A program made the translations under genes and the position numbers. Below, piece after piece: positions 44,270 to 53,296 of a DNA stretch of 64,000 bases; the stretch's first letter is position 1, and each line of letters begins with the position of its first letter. The stretch lies in contig CAMCPM010000001.1 in NCBI GenBank assembly GCA_945876755.1, forward strand, positions 62,001-126,000, given 5' to 3'. This DNA comes from an uncultured Clostridia bacterium (GTDB lineage Bacteria > Bacillota > Clostridia > Oscillospirales > Ruminococcaceae). The notes beneath the pieces are model-generated. The model was given only the letters and a program-made list of their open reading frames with translations. It had not been told where the DNA came from and ran no database searches.

Positions 44270-44557
44270 CTATTTCAACAAACTTTTCACACCATTTGTC
44301 TTTCTTTTTAACAAATTTGCTTCATCGACAGAGATAAGGACTGTATCGACCCCGATAATTTCAATATCGGCACAGGTTATCACAATATCATCCTCCTTGC
44401 CAAGAAGTCCGAAAAGACGCGTTCTGCCATAAACAATAAAAGACTTTACCGAAGCGTCGTCGGTATTGAATTCAATATCATCAATATAACCGAGTCGTGC
44501 GCCTGTTTTAATATTAATTATTTCTTTGCTTCTCAGTTCTGTCAAAGTACAGTTCAT
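44270..44557 (-). CDS. YlmC/YmxH-family PRC-barrel sporulation protein
   Basis: 95 residues forming a single PRC barrel: LRSKEIINIKTGARLGYIDDIEF and FGLLGKEDDIVITCADIEIIG. B. subtilis YlmC and YmxH share this fold; ymxH is expressed in sporulation but its function is unclear. GGAGGGATATT precedes the ATG. It follows mreB with a 66-bp gap. Confidence 0.85.
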   Translation of the reverse strand: MNCTLTELRSKEIINIKTGARLGYIDDIEFNTDDASVKSFIVYGRTRLFGLLGKEDDIVITCADIEIIGVDTVLISVDEANLLKRKTNGVKSLLK

Positions 44558-44623
44558 AATATCCCTCCGTAAAGACTGTTTAAAGCTTTACAGCAGAATA
44601 TGCGAAACCGGGCTTGTATTATA

Positions 44624-45628
44624 CTATTTATACATTGAAACGTGCTCAAAACCATCAAGAAGCTTGTCGATATTTTTAAAGGCGTACCTTGTACCCTTTG
44701 CGACGCAGGAAATAGGGTCATTGGCTATATTGCAGGTAACTCCCACCTGAGAAGACATAAGCCTGTCCAGCCCGTAAAGCATTGCTCCGCCGCCGGTAAG
44801 ATAAATTCCGTTGCGGTAAATATCACCCACAAGCTCAGGAGGAGTCTTTTCAAAAACGGATTTTACCGCATCAATCATTTCACGGACGTTATCAATTATC
44901 GCCTCATAGATATCATAATCGGTAAGCTCGATTTGTTCCGGAAGTCCGCGAACAAGATGACGCCCCTTGACAATTATTTTTCTGCTTCCGTCTGGAGAAT
45001 AAACATTTGCAGCTGCTATCTTCGCATTTTCTGCTGTTTTCTCGCCTATCAATATTCTGTAACGGTTTGTAACGTACTTTACAATTGCTTTATCAAGCTT
45101 GTTTCCGGCAACCTTGACCGATGATTTGGTTACAACGCCGTTCATAGAAATTACCGCAATATCGGTAGTTCCGCCGCCAATATCAACAACCATGTTGCCC
45201 TCAGGCTTTGAGATATCAACGCCTGCTCCCATAATTGCCGCAACAGGCTCTTCAATCAGATAAACCTGCCTTGCGCCTGCTATCTTTGCCGCCTCTACAA
45301 CTGCACGGCTTTCCACATCCGTTATTGAGGACGGGATACACATAACTATATTAGGCATAAAAAGCTGCTTGCCCGTTACCTTTTCAATAAACGCCGTAAT
45401 CATTCTTTCAGTCATTTTGTGGTCGGAAATAACTCCATCGCTCAACGGACGTACAACCGTAATATAATCGGGAGTTCTGCCAACCATTTTATATGCTTCC
45501 TCGCCGACGGCGATAACCTCGTTAAGCTTTTTGTTGAACGCCACAACAGACGGTTCATTAAGAACAATTCCCTTGTTACCAACAGAAATCATTACATTAG
45601 CAGTACCCAAATCAATTCCAATGTCCAT
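44624..45628 (-). CDS. MreB/Mbl-family rod-shape actin homologue
   Basis: 334 residues, actin fold. IDLGTANVMI (phosphate 1), DIGGGTTDIAVIS (phosphate 2) and YLTGGGAMLYGLD (adenosine) are all present. MreB-type filaments under the membrane guide lateral wall synthesis. No mreC or mreD adjoins, which favours an Mbl/MreBH-like paralogue. It starts two bases after comF. Confidence 0.93.
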   Translation of the reverse strand: MDIGIDLGTANVMISVGNKGIVLNEPSVVAFNKKLNEVIAVGEEAYKMVGRTPDYITVVRPLSDGVISDHKMTERMITAFIEKVTGKQLFMPNIVMCIPSSITDVESRAVVEAAKIAGARQVYLIEEPVAAIMGAGVDISKPEGNMVVDIGGGTTDIAVISMNGVVTKSSVKVAGNKLDKAIVKYVTNRYRILIGEKTAENAKIAAANVYSPDGSRKIIVKGRHLVRGLPEQIELTDYDIYEAIIDNVREMIDAVKSVFEKTPPELVGDIYRNGIYLTGGGAMLYGLDRLMSSQVGVTCNIANDPISCVAKGTRYAFKNIDKLLDGFEHVSMYK

Positions 45629-45630
45629 GT

Positions 45631-46353
45631 TTATGCACCCTTTTCCTGTGAATTATCAAGCCTTGCTGCCGCGCAAACAACGGCAATAACCTTTTCCGCA
45701 CCCATACTTTTAAGCAATCCTGCACACTCGTTAAGAGTAGCTCCCGTTGTCATAACATCGTCGCACAGCAAAACACTTTTCCCAGACAAATCCTCATTTT
45801 CGCAATAAAACAAACCCTTTACACGTTTTATGCGTTCAACAGCGGTATGAATGTGCTGTTCGTCTTTTGTATCTTTTTTATAAAGCAAATCATTCCTGAC
45901 AGGTATGTCAAGTTCTTTACCTATACACTGTCCCAGAAGTTCCGCCTGATTGTGTCCCCTGCTTCGCTGCTTGCGTATGCCCATAGGGACAGGAACTATC
46001 ATATCCGGAACAGTAATATTTTCATTTTTAATATGAACAGATGCATCGTATGCAGTATACTCAGCTATATTGATTATACCCTGATGTTTAAAGCTGTAAA
46101 CAGCTTTGCTGACATTTTTATCATTATAAAAGAACGAAGCCAAAACAGCATCATAATTAAATTTGTTGTCATGGCAGCAGCATTTTTCCTGTCCGCAGAT
46201 ACGGCAGATTTTATCATTTGCCGGAATAAGAGATTCTCTGCAATTGTTACAAATAAGCTTGTCCCAACGTATAAAATCATCGCAAAACGGACACCTGTTC
46301 GGGAAAAATATGTCAAGCAAAAAAGCTTTACATTTATTCAGTTGGATTTTCAC
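45631..46353 (-). CDS. comF: ComF-family phosphoribosyltransferase-like protein
   Basis: 240 residues from a GTG at 46353, ten bases from AAGGAG. An N-terminal zinc finger (CPFCDD...CNNC, CRICGQEKCCC) is followed by a PRT domain with the PRPP loop VLLCDDVMTTGATLNEC. ComF proteins help natural DNA uptake and recombination by acting with the PriA/ComFA helicases in Bacillus. It overlaps recD2 by 20 bases. Confidence 0.88.
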   Translation of the reverse strand: MKIQLNKCKAFLLDIFFPNRCPFCDDFIRWDKLICNNCRESLIPANDKICRICGQEKCCCHDNKFNYDAVLASFFYNDKNVSKAVYSFKHQGIINIAEYTAYDASVHIKNENITVPDMIVPVPMGIRKQRSRGHNQAELLGQCIGKELDIPVRNDLLYKKDTKDEQHIHTAVERIKRVKGLFYCENEDLSGKSVLLCDDVMTTGATLNECAGLLKSMGAEKVIAVVCAAARLDNSQEKGA

Positions 46354-48562
46354 TATGCTCAAGCTCCTTTTCAAGCATATCTTTCAGACAGGTGTATCGC
46401 AGAGTCCTGCGGTTGTTGTTTACCATTGATTCTACCACGCGCATAGAACCGACAATAATAAGCATTTTTTTCGCCCTCGTAACCGCAGTATACAGCAAAT
46501 TTCTGTAATAAAGCTTCTCGAAGCCGCCCAAAAGCGGAATTATAACCGCATTAAACTCGCTTCCCTGACTTTTATGAACGGATATTGCATAGGCAAGCTC
46601 AAGTTGGTCGAGCATTTCATAGGAATATTCGGCGATCCGCCCGTCAAAATCAATCAGTACCTTGCTTTCGGATTTTACTACCTTTAAAATTATACCGATA
46701 TCTCCGTTAAAAATACCAGTACCCTTTTCAATGCCTTTTGTCCAGATAATATCATAATTATTTTTTACCTGCATGACCTTGTCGTCTACCCGAAAATTGT
46801 ACAGAACGCCTTTAAGCTCCTGTTTTTCCCTGCACGGCGGATTTATCGCAAGCTGCAAAACCTTGTTCATCTCAACAACGCCGAGAGCGCCCTTTCGAGA
46901 CGGACAAAGTATTTGTATATCCTCGGCAGGCGAAAACTTATATGCGTTTGGCAGTCTGTTTACGGTCAGCTCTACAACAGTATCGGACGCAGCTTCGTAA
47001 TCCAAACGCTGCATAAAAAAGAAATCGTTGTCCGACCGCGACAAATCGGGCTGCTCGCCGTTTACGATTTTATGAGCATTTGTAATAATACAGCTTTGCT
47101 GAGCCTGCCTGAAAATCTCGGTAAGCTTTACAACCGGAAGCTTTCCGCAGTCTATCATATCTTTAAGTACATTTCCTGCGCCAACTGACGGAAGCTGGTC
47201 GCTGTCCCCGACCATTATCAATCTGCAAGACAGCTTCAGCGCCCTAAGAAGCGCCTCAAAAAGAAGTGTATCTACCATTGACATTTCGTCAATTATCATT
47301 ACATCGCAGGCTATCGGATTATTTTCATCATGCTTGAACCGAGGCTTTCCGCTATTATCAAAAGCTACCTCAAGCATACGGTGAATAGTCTTTGCATCAT
47401 ACCCAGTAAGGTCGGAAATTCGTTTTGCCGCCTTTCCCGTAGGCGCAGCAATCATTACTTTCATTCCACGCTGCTCATAAAGGGAAATTATAGCTTTCAG
47501 CGTAGTTGTTTTTCCCGTTCCGGGTCCGCCGGTAAGTATCATAAAGCCTTGTGACAAGGCAAGGGCAATAGCTTTACGCTGCTGCTCGGCATAGGTTATG
47601 ATCTTAGCTTTTTCCTCTATATCAATGAGCTTTGTGTAATCGTACTTTGTATCTTTCAAGCAGCTGCTCATTACCGCAAGTCTGCCTGTTATGTACTGTT
47701 CGGCAATAAAATAATCGCTCAAATAAACAAATCTGCGATTTTCCTTTTCATAAATGACAAGGTTTTCTTCTTTACACTCATTTTCTATACATTTATCAAT
47801 CAATTCTTCTTCCACTTCAAGAAGCTTCAAAGCTGTTTTTTTCAATCTGTCATAAGGCAAGCAGGTATGCCCCGAAAAGGTGTTATTTACCAGAATATGT
47901 ATTATACCTGCTTTGATTCTACCGTCATTATTAAGAGGAAAACCCACTTTTAACGCCATTGCTTCCGCTTTGTCAAACTCAAGGTCAATTCCGTTTCCGC
48001 AAAGCATATACGGGTTTTCCTTGATTATTTCAACGGCGTACTGCCCCCACTTCTTCCATGCACTTACCGCCGCTGACGGAGGAATATTATACTGAGAAAG
48101 AAAAATCATCAACGCACGCATACCGAAAATTCGCTTGAATTCCATAGAAATTTCTTCTGCCTTGCTTGCTGTAATGCCTTTCACCTTTACAAGCAATTCA
48201 GGCTCATTTTCTATAACATCAAGTGTATTTTCGCCAAATTCGTCAACCATTCTCTTGGCAAGAGTTTTTCCTATCCCTTTAAGTACGCCTGATGAAAGGT
48301 ATTTTAAAATAGCGTTTGTAGTTGCTGGCATTTTACGCTGACAAAAGCTTGCGCGGAACTGCATTCCAAATTTGGCGTGTTTAACATATTCACCAATAAC
48401 AACAAGTTCCTCGCCCTCTTCAATATTTCCCAATTCGCCGACAACTGTAACATAATCGCCGTGGACATCAAGGTCAAGGACAACATAACCGTTATTTGGG
48501 TTGGTAAATAATACAGATTCAACAACGCCTTCAAGCTCTGTTAAGTTGTTAAAATCCTCCAT
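46334..48562 (-). CDS. recD2: RecD2-like ATP-dependent 5'-3' DNA helicase
   Basis: 742 residues. The N-terminal extension has helix-hairpin-helix motifs (LSSGVLKGIGKTLAKRMVDEFGE); the SF1B core has Walker A GGPGTGKTTT near residue 345, MIIDEMSMVD, and GDSDQLPSVGAGNVL; YAISVHKSQGSEF is motif V/VI. This is RecD2, a helicase not associated with RecBC, active in repair and replication. AAAGGTGG precedes the ATG. Confidence 0.93.
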   Translation of the reverse strand: MEDFNNLTELEGVVESVLFTNPNNGYVVLDLDVHGDYVTVVGELGNIEEGEELVVIGEYVKHAKFGMQFRASFCQRKMPATTNAILKYLSSGVLKGIGKTLAKRMVDEFGENTLDVIENEPELLVKVKGITASKAEEISMEFKRIFGMRALMIFLSQYNIPPSAAVSAWKKWGQYAVEIIKENPYMLCGNGIDLEFDKAEAMALKVGFPLNNDGRIKAGIIHILVNNTFSGHTCLPYDRLKKTALKLLEVEEELIDKCIENECKEENLVIYEKENRRFVYLSDYFIAEQYITGRLAVMSSCLKDTKYDYTKLIDIEEKAKIITYAEQQRKAIALALSQGFMILTGGPGTGKTTTLKAIISLYEQRGMKVMIAAPTGKAAKRISDLTGYDAKTIHRMLEVAFDNSGKPRFKHDENNPIACDVMIIDEMSMVDTLLFEALLRALKLSCRLIMVGDSDQLPSVGAGNVLKDMIDCGKLPVVKLTEIFRQAQQSCIITNAHKIVNGEQPDLSRSDNDFFFMQRLDYEAASDTVVELTVNRLPNAYKFSPAEDIQILCPSRKGALGVVEMNKVLQLAINPPCREKQELKGVLYNFRVDDKVMQVKNNYDIIWTKGIEKGTGIFNGDIGIILKVVKSESKVLIDFDGRIAEYSYEMLDQLELAYAISVHKSQGSEFNAVIIPLLGGFEKLYYRNLLYTAVTRAKKMLIIVGSMRVVESMVNNNRRTLRYTCLKDMLEKELEHSENPTE

Positions 48563-48603
48563 ATTATACCACCTTTATAGCACAACTTATTGTACATACA
48601 TAT

Positions 48604-48954
48604 TTAGTATATCACACTATCTATTATTTTGCAAATATTTTCTGAACATTCTTCCGAATTAATTATTGTATACTTGCAGGAACACGTCATAAGTTTCTCA
48701 AAAATTCGGATATTTTCGCTGTCCGAACTAAAATTTAATAAAATCACAATTGTTTCGGGATACTCTTCCGCAAGACGAAATACACAATTCCTTACAATAA
48801 ACTCCAAATCCGCAGTATTTTTCGTTACGGGAATGAAAAGAAGCACTCCCGATTTTTTCATATTATAGCTTACCGAATTAATTGCAGCCAAGCCGTTTAT
48901 AAAAATTAATGCAGCACAAGCCAAAAAAATGAGCAAAAGCCGGATTTCAAGCAT
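48604..48954 (-). CDS. Small single-pass membrane protein, unknown
   Basis: 116 residues from the ATG at 48954, nine bases from AAAGGAG. One N-terminal transmembrane helix (LLLIFLACAALIFINGLA), then a soluble domain with FIVRNCVFRLAEEYPETIVILLNF, four Cys and an alpha/beta pattern. I do not recognise the family. Its Shine-Dalgarno lies in the 3' arm of a hairpin following pnp, so translation may depend on that structure opening. Confidence 0.65.
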   Translation of the reverse strand: MLEIRLLLIFLACAALIFINGLAAINSVSYNMKKSGVLLFIPVTKNTADLEFIVRNCVFRLAEEYPETIVILLNFSSDSENIRIFEKLMTCSCKYTIINSEECSENICKIIDSVIY

Positions 48955-48959
48955 GAAAA

Positions 48960-48993
48960 ACACTCCTTTCACAATATTTTATGAAAGGAGTGT
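48960..48993 (-). terminator. pnp distal hairpin that also holds the next gene's Shine-Dalgarno
   Basis: Minus strand 12-bp stem ACACTCCTTTCA / TGAAAGGAGTGT, 10-nt loop, then TTTTTC. The AAAGGAG in the second arm is the ribosome site for the membrane protein at 48954. Confidence 0.7.
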
Positions 48994-48998
48994 AAAAG

Positions 48999-49025
48999 TG
49001 TGAAAGGAACAAATCTGCTTTCACA
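48999..49025 (-). terminator. pnp proximal hairpin
   Basis: 8-bp stem TGTGAAAG / CTTTCACA, 11-nt loop, followed by CTTTTAC on the minus strand, eight bases after the pnp stop. Confidence 0.6.
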
Positions 49026-49033
49026 TTATTTCA

Positions 49034-51145
49034 TCAACTGTTTTTCTTAGCCTCGATATCTGCAAGAGCGTCCTTTCTGGAAAGGTTAATTCTGCCCTGG
49101 CTGTCAATTTCCATTACCTTAACAACGATTTCGTCGCCAATGGAAACAACGTCCTCAACCTTTTCGACTCTCTGCTTGTCAAGCTTGGAGATGTGAACCA
49201 AACCGTCCTTGCCGGGAGCAATTTCAACAAATGCGCCAAAATTCATAATACGAACAACCTTACCCTTGTAAATTGCACCGATTTCGGGGTCATTTGCAAT
49301 TGTTTCCACGATCTGGAGCGCCTTTTTAGCGTTATCCATGTCGATACCGGAAATAAATACATTACCGTCATCGTTAATGTCGATCTTAACGTTGCAGTCT
49401 GCGGAAATTTTCTGAATAACCTTGCCGCCCTGACCGATAACCTCACGGATCTTGTCAACAGGAATCTTTGTCTGGAGCATCTTAGGAGCGTACTTGCCAA
49501 CTTCTGCTCTAGGAGCAGGAATTGCTTTGAGCATGATCTCATCAAGGATATAGTCTCTTGCTTTATGAGTCTTTGCAAAAGCTTCTTTAATGATTGCAGG
49601 TGTAAGACCGTCAACCTTGATATCAACCTGAATAGCTGTGATACCCTTATGAGTACCACCTACCTTGAAGTCCATATCGCCGAAGAAGTCCTCAAGGCCC
49701 TGAATATCTACCATTGTCATAAAGCTGCCGTCATCTCTTGTGATAAGACCGCAGGAAATACCTGCAACGGGAGCTTTAATTGGAACGCCTGCGTCCATAA
49801 GAGCAAGAGTTGAACCGCAAATAGAGCCCTGTGAAGTAGAACCATTAGAAGACAGAACCTCGGAAACGAGTCTGAGAGCATAAGGGAATTCCTCAACGGA
49901 AGGAATTACAGGCTCAAGAGCACGTTCTGCAAGTGCGCCGTGACCAATTTCACGGCGTCCGGGACCTCTGCTGGGCTTAGTTTCGCCTACGGAATAGGAT
50001 GGGAAATTATAGTGGTGCATATATCTCTTGCTGTCCTCTTCGTCAAGACCGTCAATTCTCTGGGAATCGCTTACAGGACCGAGAGTTGCAATGGTAAGAA
50101 CCTGAGTCTGACCTCTTGTAAAGAGACCCGAACCGTGTACTCTCGGAAGCACGCCTACCTCTGCAGCAAGAGGACGGATCTCGTCGATACCTCTTCCGTC
50201 AACACGCTTGCCCTCGTAGAGCCAGTTTCTAACAATTTTTTTCTGAAGCTTGTAGATACACTCGTCGATCATAGCGAGCTTGTCGGGGTACTGCTCATCA
50301 AATGCTGCGTGAATCTCGTCCTTGATAGGATTAAGTCTTTCTTCACGAACGTTCTTGTCGTTTGTATCAAGAGCAAATTTAACCTTTTCACCTGCAAGAA
50401 CTTCGATGGCATCGAACAGGTCGTGGTCAACCTCCATAGACTCAAATTCAAACTTCTTCTTGCCGATTTCTTTCTGAATATCGGAAATGAAAGCGACGAT
50501 CTTTTTGATTTCCTCATGACCTGTCATGATAGCTTCAAGCATGGTGTCATCGTCAACTTCGTTTGCACCTGCTTCGATCATTACGATCTTTTCCATTGTA
50601 CCTGCAACGGTAAGGTTCAGGTCTGACTTTTCGCGCTGAGCAAGAGTAGGATTAAGCACGATCTCGCCGTCAACAAGACCTACGCTAATGCCGCCGATAG
50701 GACCGTTCCAAGGAATATCGGAAATTGAAATAGCAACGGAAGTAGCGATCATGCCGCAAATTTCGGGAGAATTGTCAGGGTCAACTGCAAGTACAGTCAT
50801 TACAACAGAAACATCGTTTCTCATATCCTTAGGGAAAAGTGGACGAATAGGTCTGTCAACAACACGTGAAGTAAGGATAGCCTTTTCACTGGGCTTGCCC
50901 TCTCTCTTCATAAAAGAACCGGGGATACGTCCAACGGAATAAAGTCTTTCCTCATAATCAACGGAAAGAGGGAAAAAGTCAACTCCCTCTCTGGGCTTAA
51001 CGCTTGCCGTTACATTTGCCATAACAACAGTTTCGCCGTAGCGTACCCAGCATGAACCGTTAGAAAGTTCACAAGTCTTTCCTGTTTCAACAATCAGCTC
51101 TCTGCCTGCATATGTGGTTTTGAATACCTTGTAATTTTCAAACAT
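49034..51145 (-). CDS. pnp: Polyribonucleotide nucleotidyltransferase (PNPase)
   Basis: 703 residues from the ATG at 51145 with GGAGG upstream; a longer frame lacks a site. Two RNase PH-like domains, then a KH domain (IPVDKIREVIGQGGKVIQKISADC) and an S1 domain (GKVVRIMNFGAFVEIAPGKDGLVHISKLD). PNPase degrades RNA 3' to 5' by phosphorolysis. It follows rpsO, the classic order. Confidence 0.97.
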   Translation of the reverse strand: MFENYKVFKTTYAGRELIVETGKTCELSNGSCWVRYGETVVMANVTASVKPREGVDFFPLSVDYEERLYSVGRIPGSFMKREGKPSEKAILTSRVVDRPIRPLFPKDMRNDVSVVMTVLAVDPDNSPEICGMIATSVAISISDIPWNGPIGGISVGLVDGEIVLNPTLAQREKSDLNLTVAGTMEKIVMIEAGANEVDDDTMLEAIMTGHEEIKKIVAFISDIQKEIGKKKFEFESMEVDHDLFDAIEVLAGEKVKFALDTNDKNVREERLNPIKDEIHAAFDEQYPDKLAMIDECIYKLQKKIVRNWLYEGKRVDGRGIDEIRPLAAEVGVLPRVHGSGLFTRGQTQVLTIATLGPVSDSQRIDGLDEEDSKRYMHHYNFPSYSVGETKPSRGPGRREIGHGALAERALEPVIPSVEEFPYALRLVSEVLSSNGSTSQGSICGSTLALMDAGVPIKAPVAGISCGLITRDDGSFMTMVDIQGLEDFFGDMDFKVGGTHKGITAIQVDIKVDGLTPAIIKEAFAKTHKARDYILDEIMLKAIPAPRAEVGKYAPKMLQTKIPVDKIREVIGQGGKVIQKISADCNVKIDINDDGNVFISGIDMDNAKKALQIVETIANDPEIGAIYKGKVVRIMNFGAFVEIAPGKDGLVHISKLDKQRVEKVEDVVSIGDEIVVKVMEIDSQGRINLSRKDALADIEAKKNS

Positions 51146-51269
51146 AAACTGCCTCCTTAATTTTTCAGGTCGCAGTTTTAGCAATAAATCCTGCCCATCC
51201 ATATAGAACGGGTACGATTTAATGCTAAACAACTGCCACCGTATTTAATGCCTTTTTTAACGTACGAAA

Positions 51270-51303
51270 GGCAGAGTAAAGGCTTGTGCCTTTACTTACT
51301 GCC
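51270..51303 (-). promoter_or_regulatory. Hairpin in the rpsO-pnp spacer
   Basis: Stem GGCAG(..)GTAAAGGC / GCCTTTAC(..)CTGCC with a 4-nt loop right after rpsO. It may be an attenuating terminator or the RNase-processed PNPase autoregulatory leader known in other bacteria. Confidence 0.5.
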
Positions 51304-51315
51304 CTCAGAACATTA

Positions 51316-51582
51316 TTACTTACGAAGACCGAGCTTTTCTACGATTGCACGATATCTGTTGATATCCTTCTTAGCAAGGTAGTTGAGAAGGTTACGTCTG
51401 TGACCAACCATCTTGAGAAGTCCTCTTCTGGAGTGGTGATCCTTCTTGTGGACCTTCAGATGTTCGGTAAGGTCGTTGATTCTCTTTGTGAGAATTGCGA
51501 TCTGAACCTCGGGCGAACCTGTGTCGTTCTCGCTTGTTTTGTTAGCTGCGATAATCGCGGTTTTTTCTTCTTTCTGCATCAT
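51316..51582 (-). CDS. rpsO: 30S ribosomal protein S15
   Basis: 88 residues containing [16 protein letters not shown] and [29 protein letters not shown], both diagnostic of S15. GAGGTG precedes the ATG pair. It has its own extended -10 promoter and forms a unit with pnp. Confidence 0.97.
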   Translation of the reverse strand: MMQKEEKTAIIAANKTSENDTGSPEVQIAILTKRINDLTEHLKVHKKDHHSRRGLLKMVGHRRNLLNYLAKKDINRYRAIVEKLGLRK

Positions 51583-51706
51583 AGCAAAAACACCTCTTTA
51601 AAAATATTTTCCGTAACATAGTAAGCGGCAGGTATTATTTCCCAAAGGGCTTACTCCGCAGACCAAGTAGACGGATTCTTATGCGTTCGCAGAACGCAAC
51701 GCATTA

Positions 51707-51735
51707 ATTATATCACACAAAAATCGATTTGTAAA
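51707..51735 (-). promoter_or_regulatory. Promoter of rpsO-pnp
   Basis: Minus strand TTTACA (51730-51735), 17 bp ending TGA, TATAAT (51707-51712). It overlaps the non-coding gap downstream of the DUF624 gene. Confidence 0.8.
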
Positions 51736-51741
51736 GGGTTT

Positions 51742-52584
51742 TTATGAAATAATTTTTCCTTTTTTCTTTTTTCCCTCAATAGGAGTTTCCTCTCCGCCGT
51801 GGTCTGTGAAAACGCTGTCATCCGCAGAAAGTGGTTTAAGGTAATCGTACTCCGGATTATCCATTCCCCTTTCCTCGTAATACGGGTTGATAACATATTT
51901 CTGAATCTGCGGATAAGAGTTATACATTATAATAAATCCGATAAAGGTTATAGACCACAATGGAATAAGCAAAAGAGTTACAGGACTCATTATATATGAT
52001 ACGATAAGCACAGCGGTCACTGCAATTACAGCAAGAAGAGTGAAAAAGTTCTTTTTCAGAGCAATACAGGTAAGATAAAAGCTGTTTTTGATAATATCCC
52101 TTAATTTTAAATCTGTTGCCACGATCATTGGGAAAATGTAGAAATTCATCATAAGCAGCGTCAATGCAAAACTTATGGATATTATACACAAAATCGTATA
52201 TATCATTCCGCCGGATTCAGCCGCCTTTGCCATCTGCGGATATACCTGAAGCGCCGTTACTGCGGACACAGCAAACAGCAGATCCAGCAGTCCCACAGGC
52301 AAAGACTGTTTCCAGTTCTGTGAAAAGCCTTTCCAAAAATCGTGAAAGATAAACGAATTTTTATCAAGCGTATAATTACGCAAAACCTTTGTCATGCCGG
52401 CAAGGGCAGGTCCTATCGTTACCACGGGAATACAAAAAATAAACGTCAGCATATTAAGCTTCATAAGCCGCCACATATACCTGAAATACATTTCAAAAAA
52501 ATCGAAAAAAGCTTTTTTCTTAGGAGCGTTTTTAGCAACGCCCTTTCCTGCTTTTTCATAATCAAACATTCCGAATAATGACAA
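51742..52584 (-). CDS. DUF624 (YesL-family) membrane protein
   Basis: 280 residues from a TTG at 52584, nine bases from AAAGGAG; an ATG five codons later (52569) is the alternative. About five to six transmembrane helices; the family region LMKLNMLTFIFCIPVVTIGPALAGMTKVLRNYT is clear. The tail is charged and Lys-rich. YesL-like proteins often accompany carbohydrate operons but their function is unknown; here it follows a SpoIIM-like gene. Confidence 0.8.
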   Translation of the reverse strand: MSLFGMFDYEKAGKGVAKNAPKKKAFFDFFEMYFRYMWRLMKLNMLTFIFCIPVVTIGPALAGMTKVLRNYTLDKNSFIFHDFWKGFSQNWKQSLPVGLLDLLFAVSAVTALQVYPQMAKAAESGGMIYTILCIISISFALTLLMMNFYIFPMIVATDLKLRDIIKNSFYLTCIALKKNFFTLLAVIAVTAVLIVSYIMSPVTLLLIPLWSITFIGFIIMYNSYPQIQKYVINPYYEERGMDNPEYDYLKPLSADDSVFTDHGGEETPIEGKKKKGKIIS

Positions 52585-52622
52585 AAAACGCAACTCCTTT
52601 ATTTTTAACTTTCCCCGTTGAT

Positions 52623-53240
52623 TTAAAGCAAACCCGTCCAGAAGCCTGCAAACAGAAACGTTAAAATGCTGTCTGCAAACGACGAAGCAGCCAATATTAC
52701 ACACAATATCACGAACTTTGTAAAATAAAGCCTGAAATCTATCTGTCCGCCGGAAGCGTTTTTGCCGAAAGCCGACAGATAAATATTACCCGACAAATCA
52801 AGTGCTTCCCGTGCAGCGATTATCACTGCAAACGCCGAAATGACTGCTCCCGGAACAATCAACACTGCGGCTATTCCTATCCCGGAAGCGCCGTAAGCGT
52901 AATAAATTCCCGAAACTGCAACGCCTGCTCCCATTCCGCGGAACATAGGTAAAAGCATTTCAATCGGCTGTGATGCCGCACTGAACCCCATCCAAAAGCA
53001 GAGCAAAAGCATCATGAACGCTCCCGAAAAAGAATTTACAAGAGTTTCCCAGAACGTGTGGTTAAGTCTGCCGTAAACAAAATTTCCCGTTATGCCGTTA
53101 AGGGCTTCAAGCTGTTCTCCGTCAAGCATACAGTACAGAACGGTACCAAGCAGGACTCCCGAAAAGTACAGCATAGTAAGAACCGTAAGCCTGATGTCAG
53201 ATTTTCCTTTATAATGATTTGAAATATGGTTGTCCGTCAT
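52623..53240 (-). CDS. Polytopic membrane protein, SpoIIM-like
   Basis: 205 residues with five probable transmembrane helices. The central WMGFSAASQPIEMLLPMFRGMGAGVAV and VPGAVISAFAVIIAAREALD resemble stage II sporulation protein M of the DMP engulfment complex (SpoIID-M-P), which guides mother-cell engulfment. No spoIID or spoIIP is adjacent, so this is an assignment by pattern. AGGACGG precedes the ATG. Confidence 0.55.
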   Translation of the reverse strand: MTDNHISNHYKGKSDIRLTVLTMLYFSGVLLGTVLYCMLDGEQLEALNGITGNFVYGRLNHTFWETLVNSFSGAFMMLLLCFWMGFSAASQPIEMLLPMFRGMGAGVAVSGIYYAYGASGIGIAAVLIVPGAVISAFAVIIAAREALDLSGNIYLSAFGKNASGGQIDFRLYFTKFVILCVILAASSFADSILTFLFAGFWTGLL

Positions 53241-53296
53241 AATGAACCGTCCTTTACTTTTTAGTAAAGTCTATGCGGACAAGCAATGAATAATGC

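Noticed and set aside
49193-49813. A 206-codon plus-strand frame inside pnp
   Set aside because: It mirrors the PNPase coding frame, has no ribosome site and a Cys/Asn-rich composition typical of antisense shadows.
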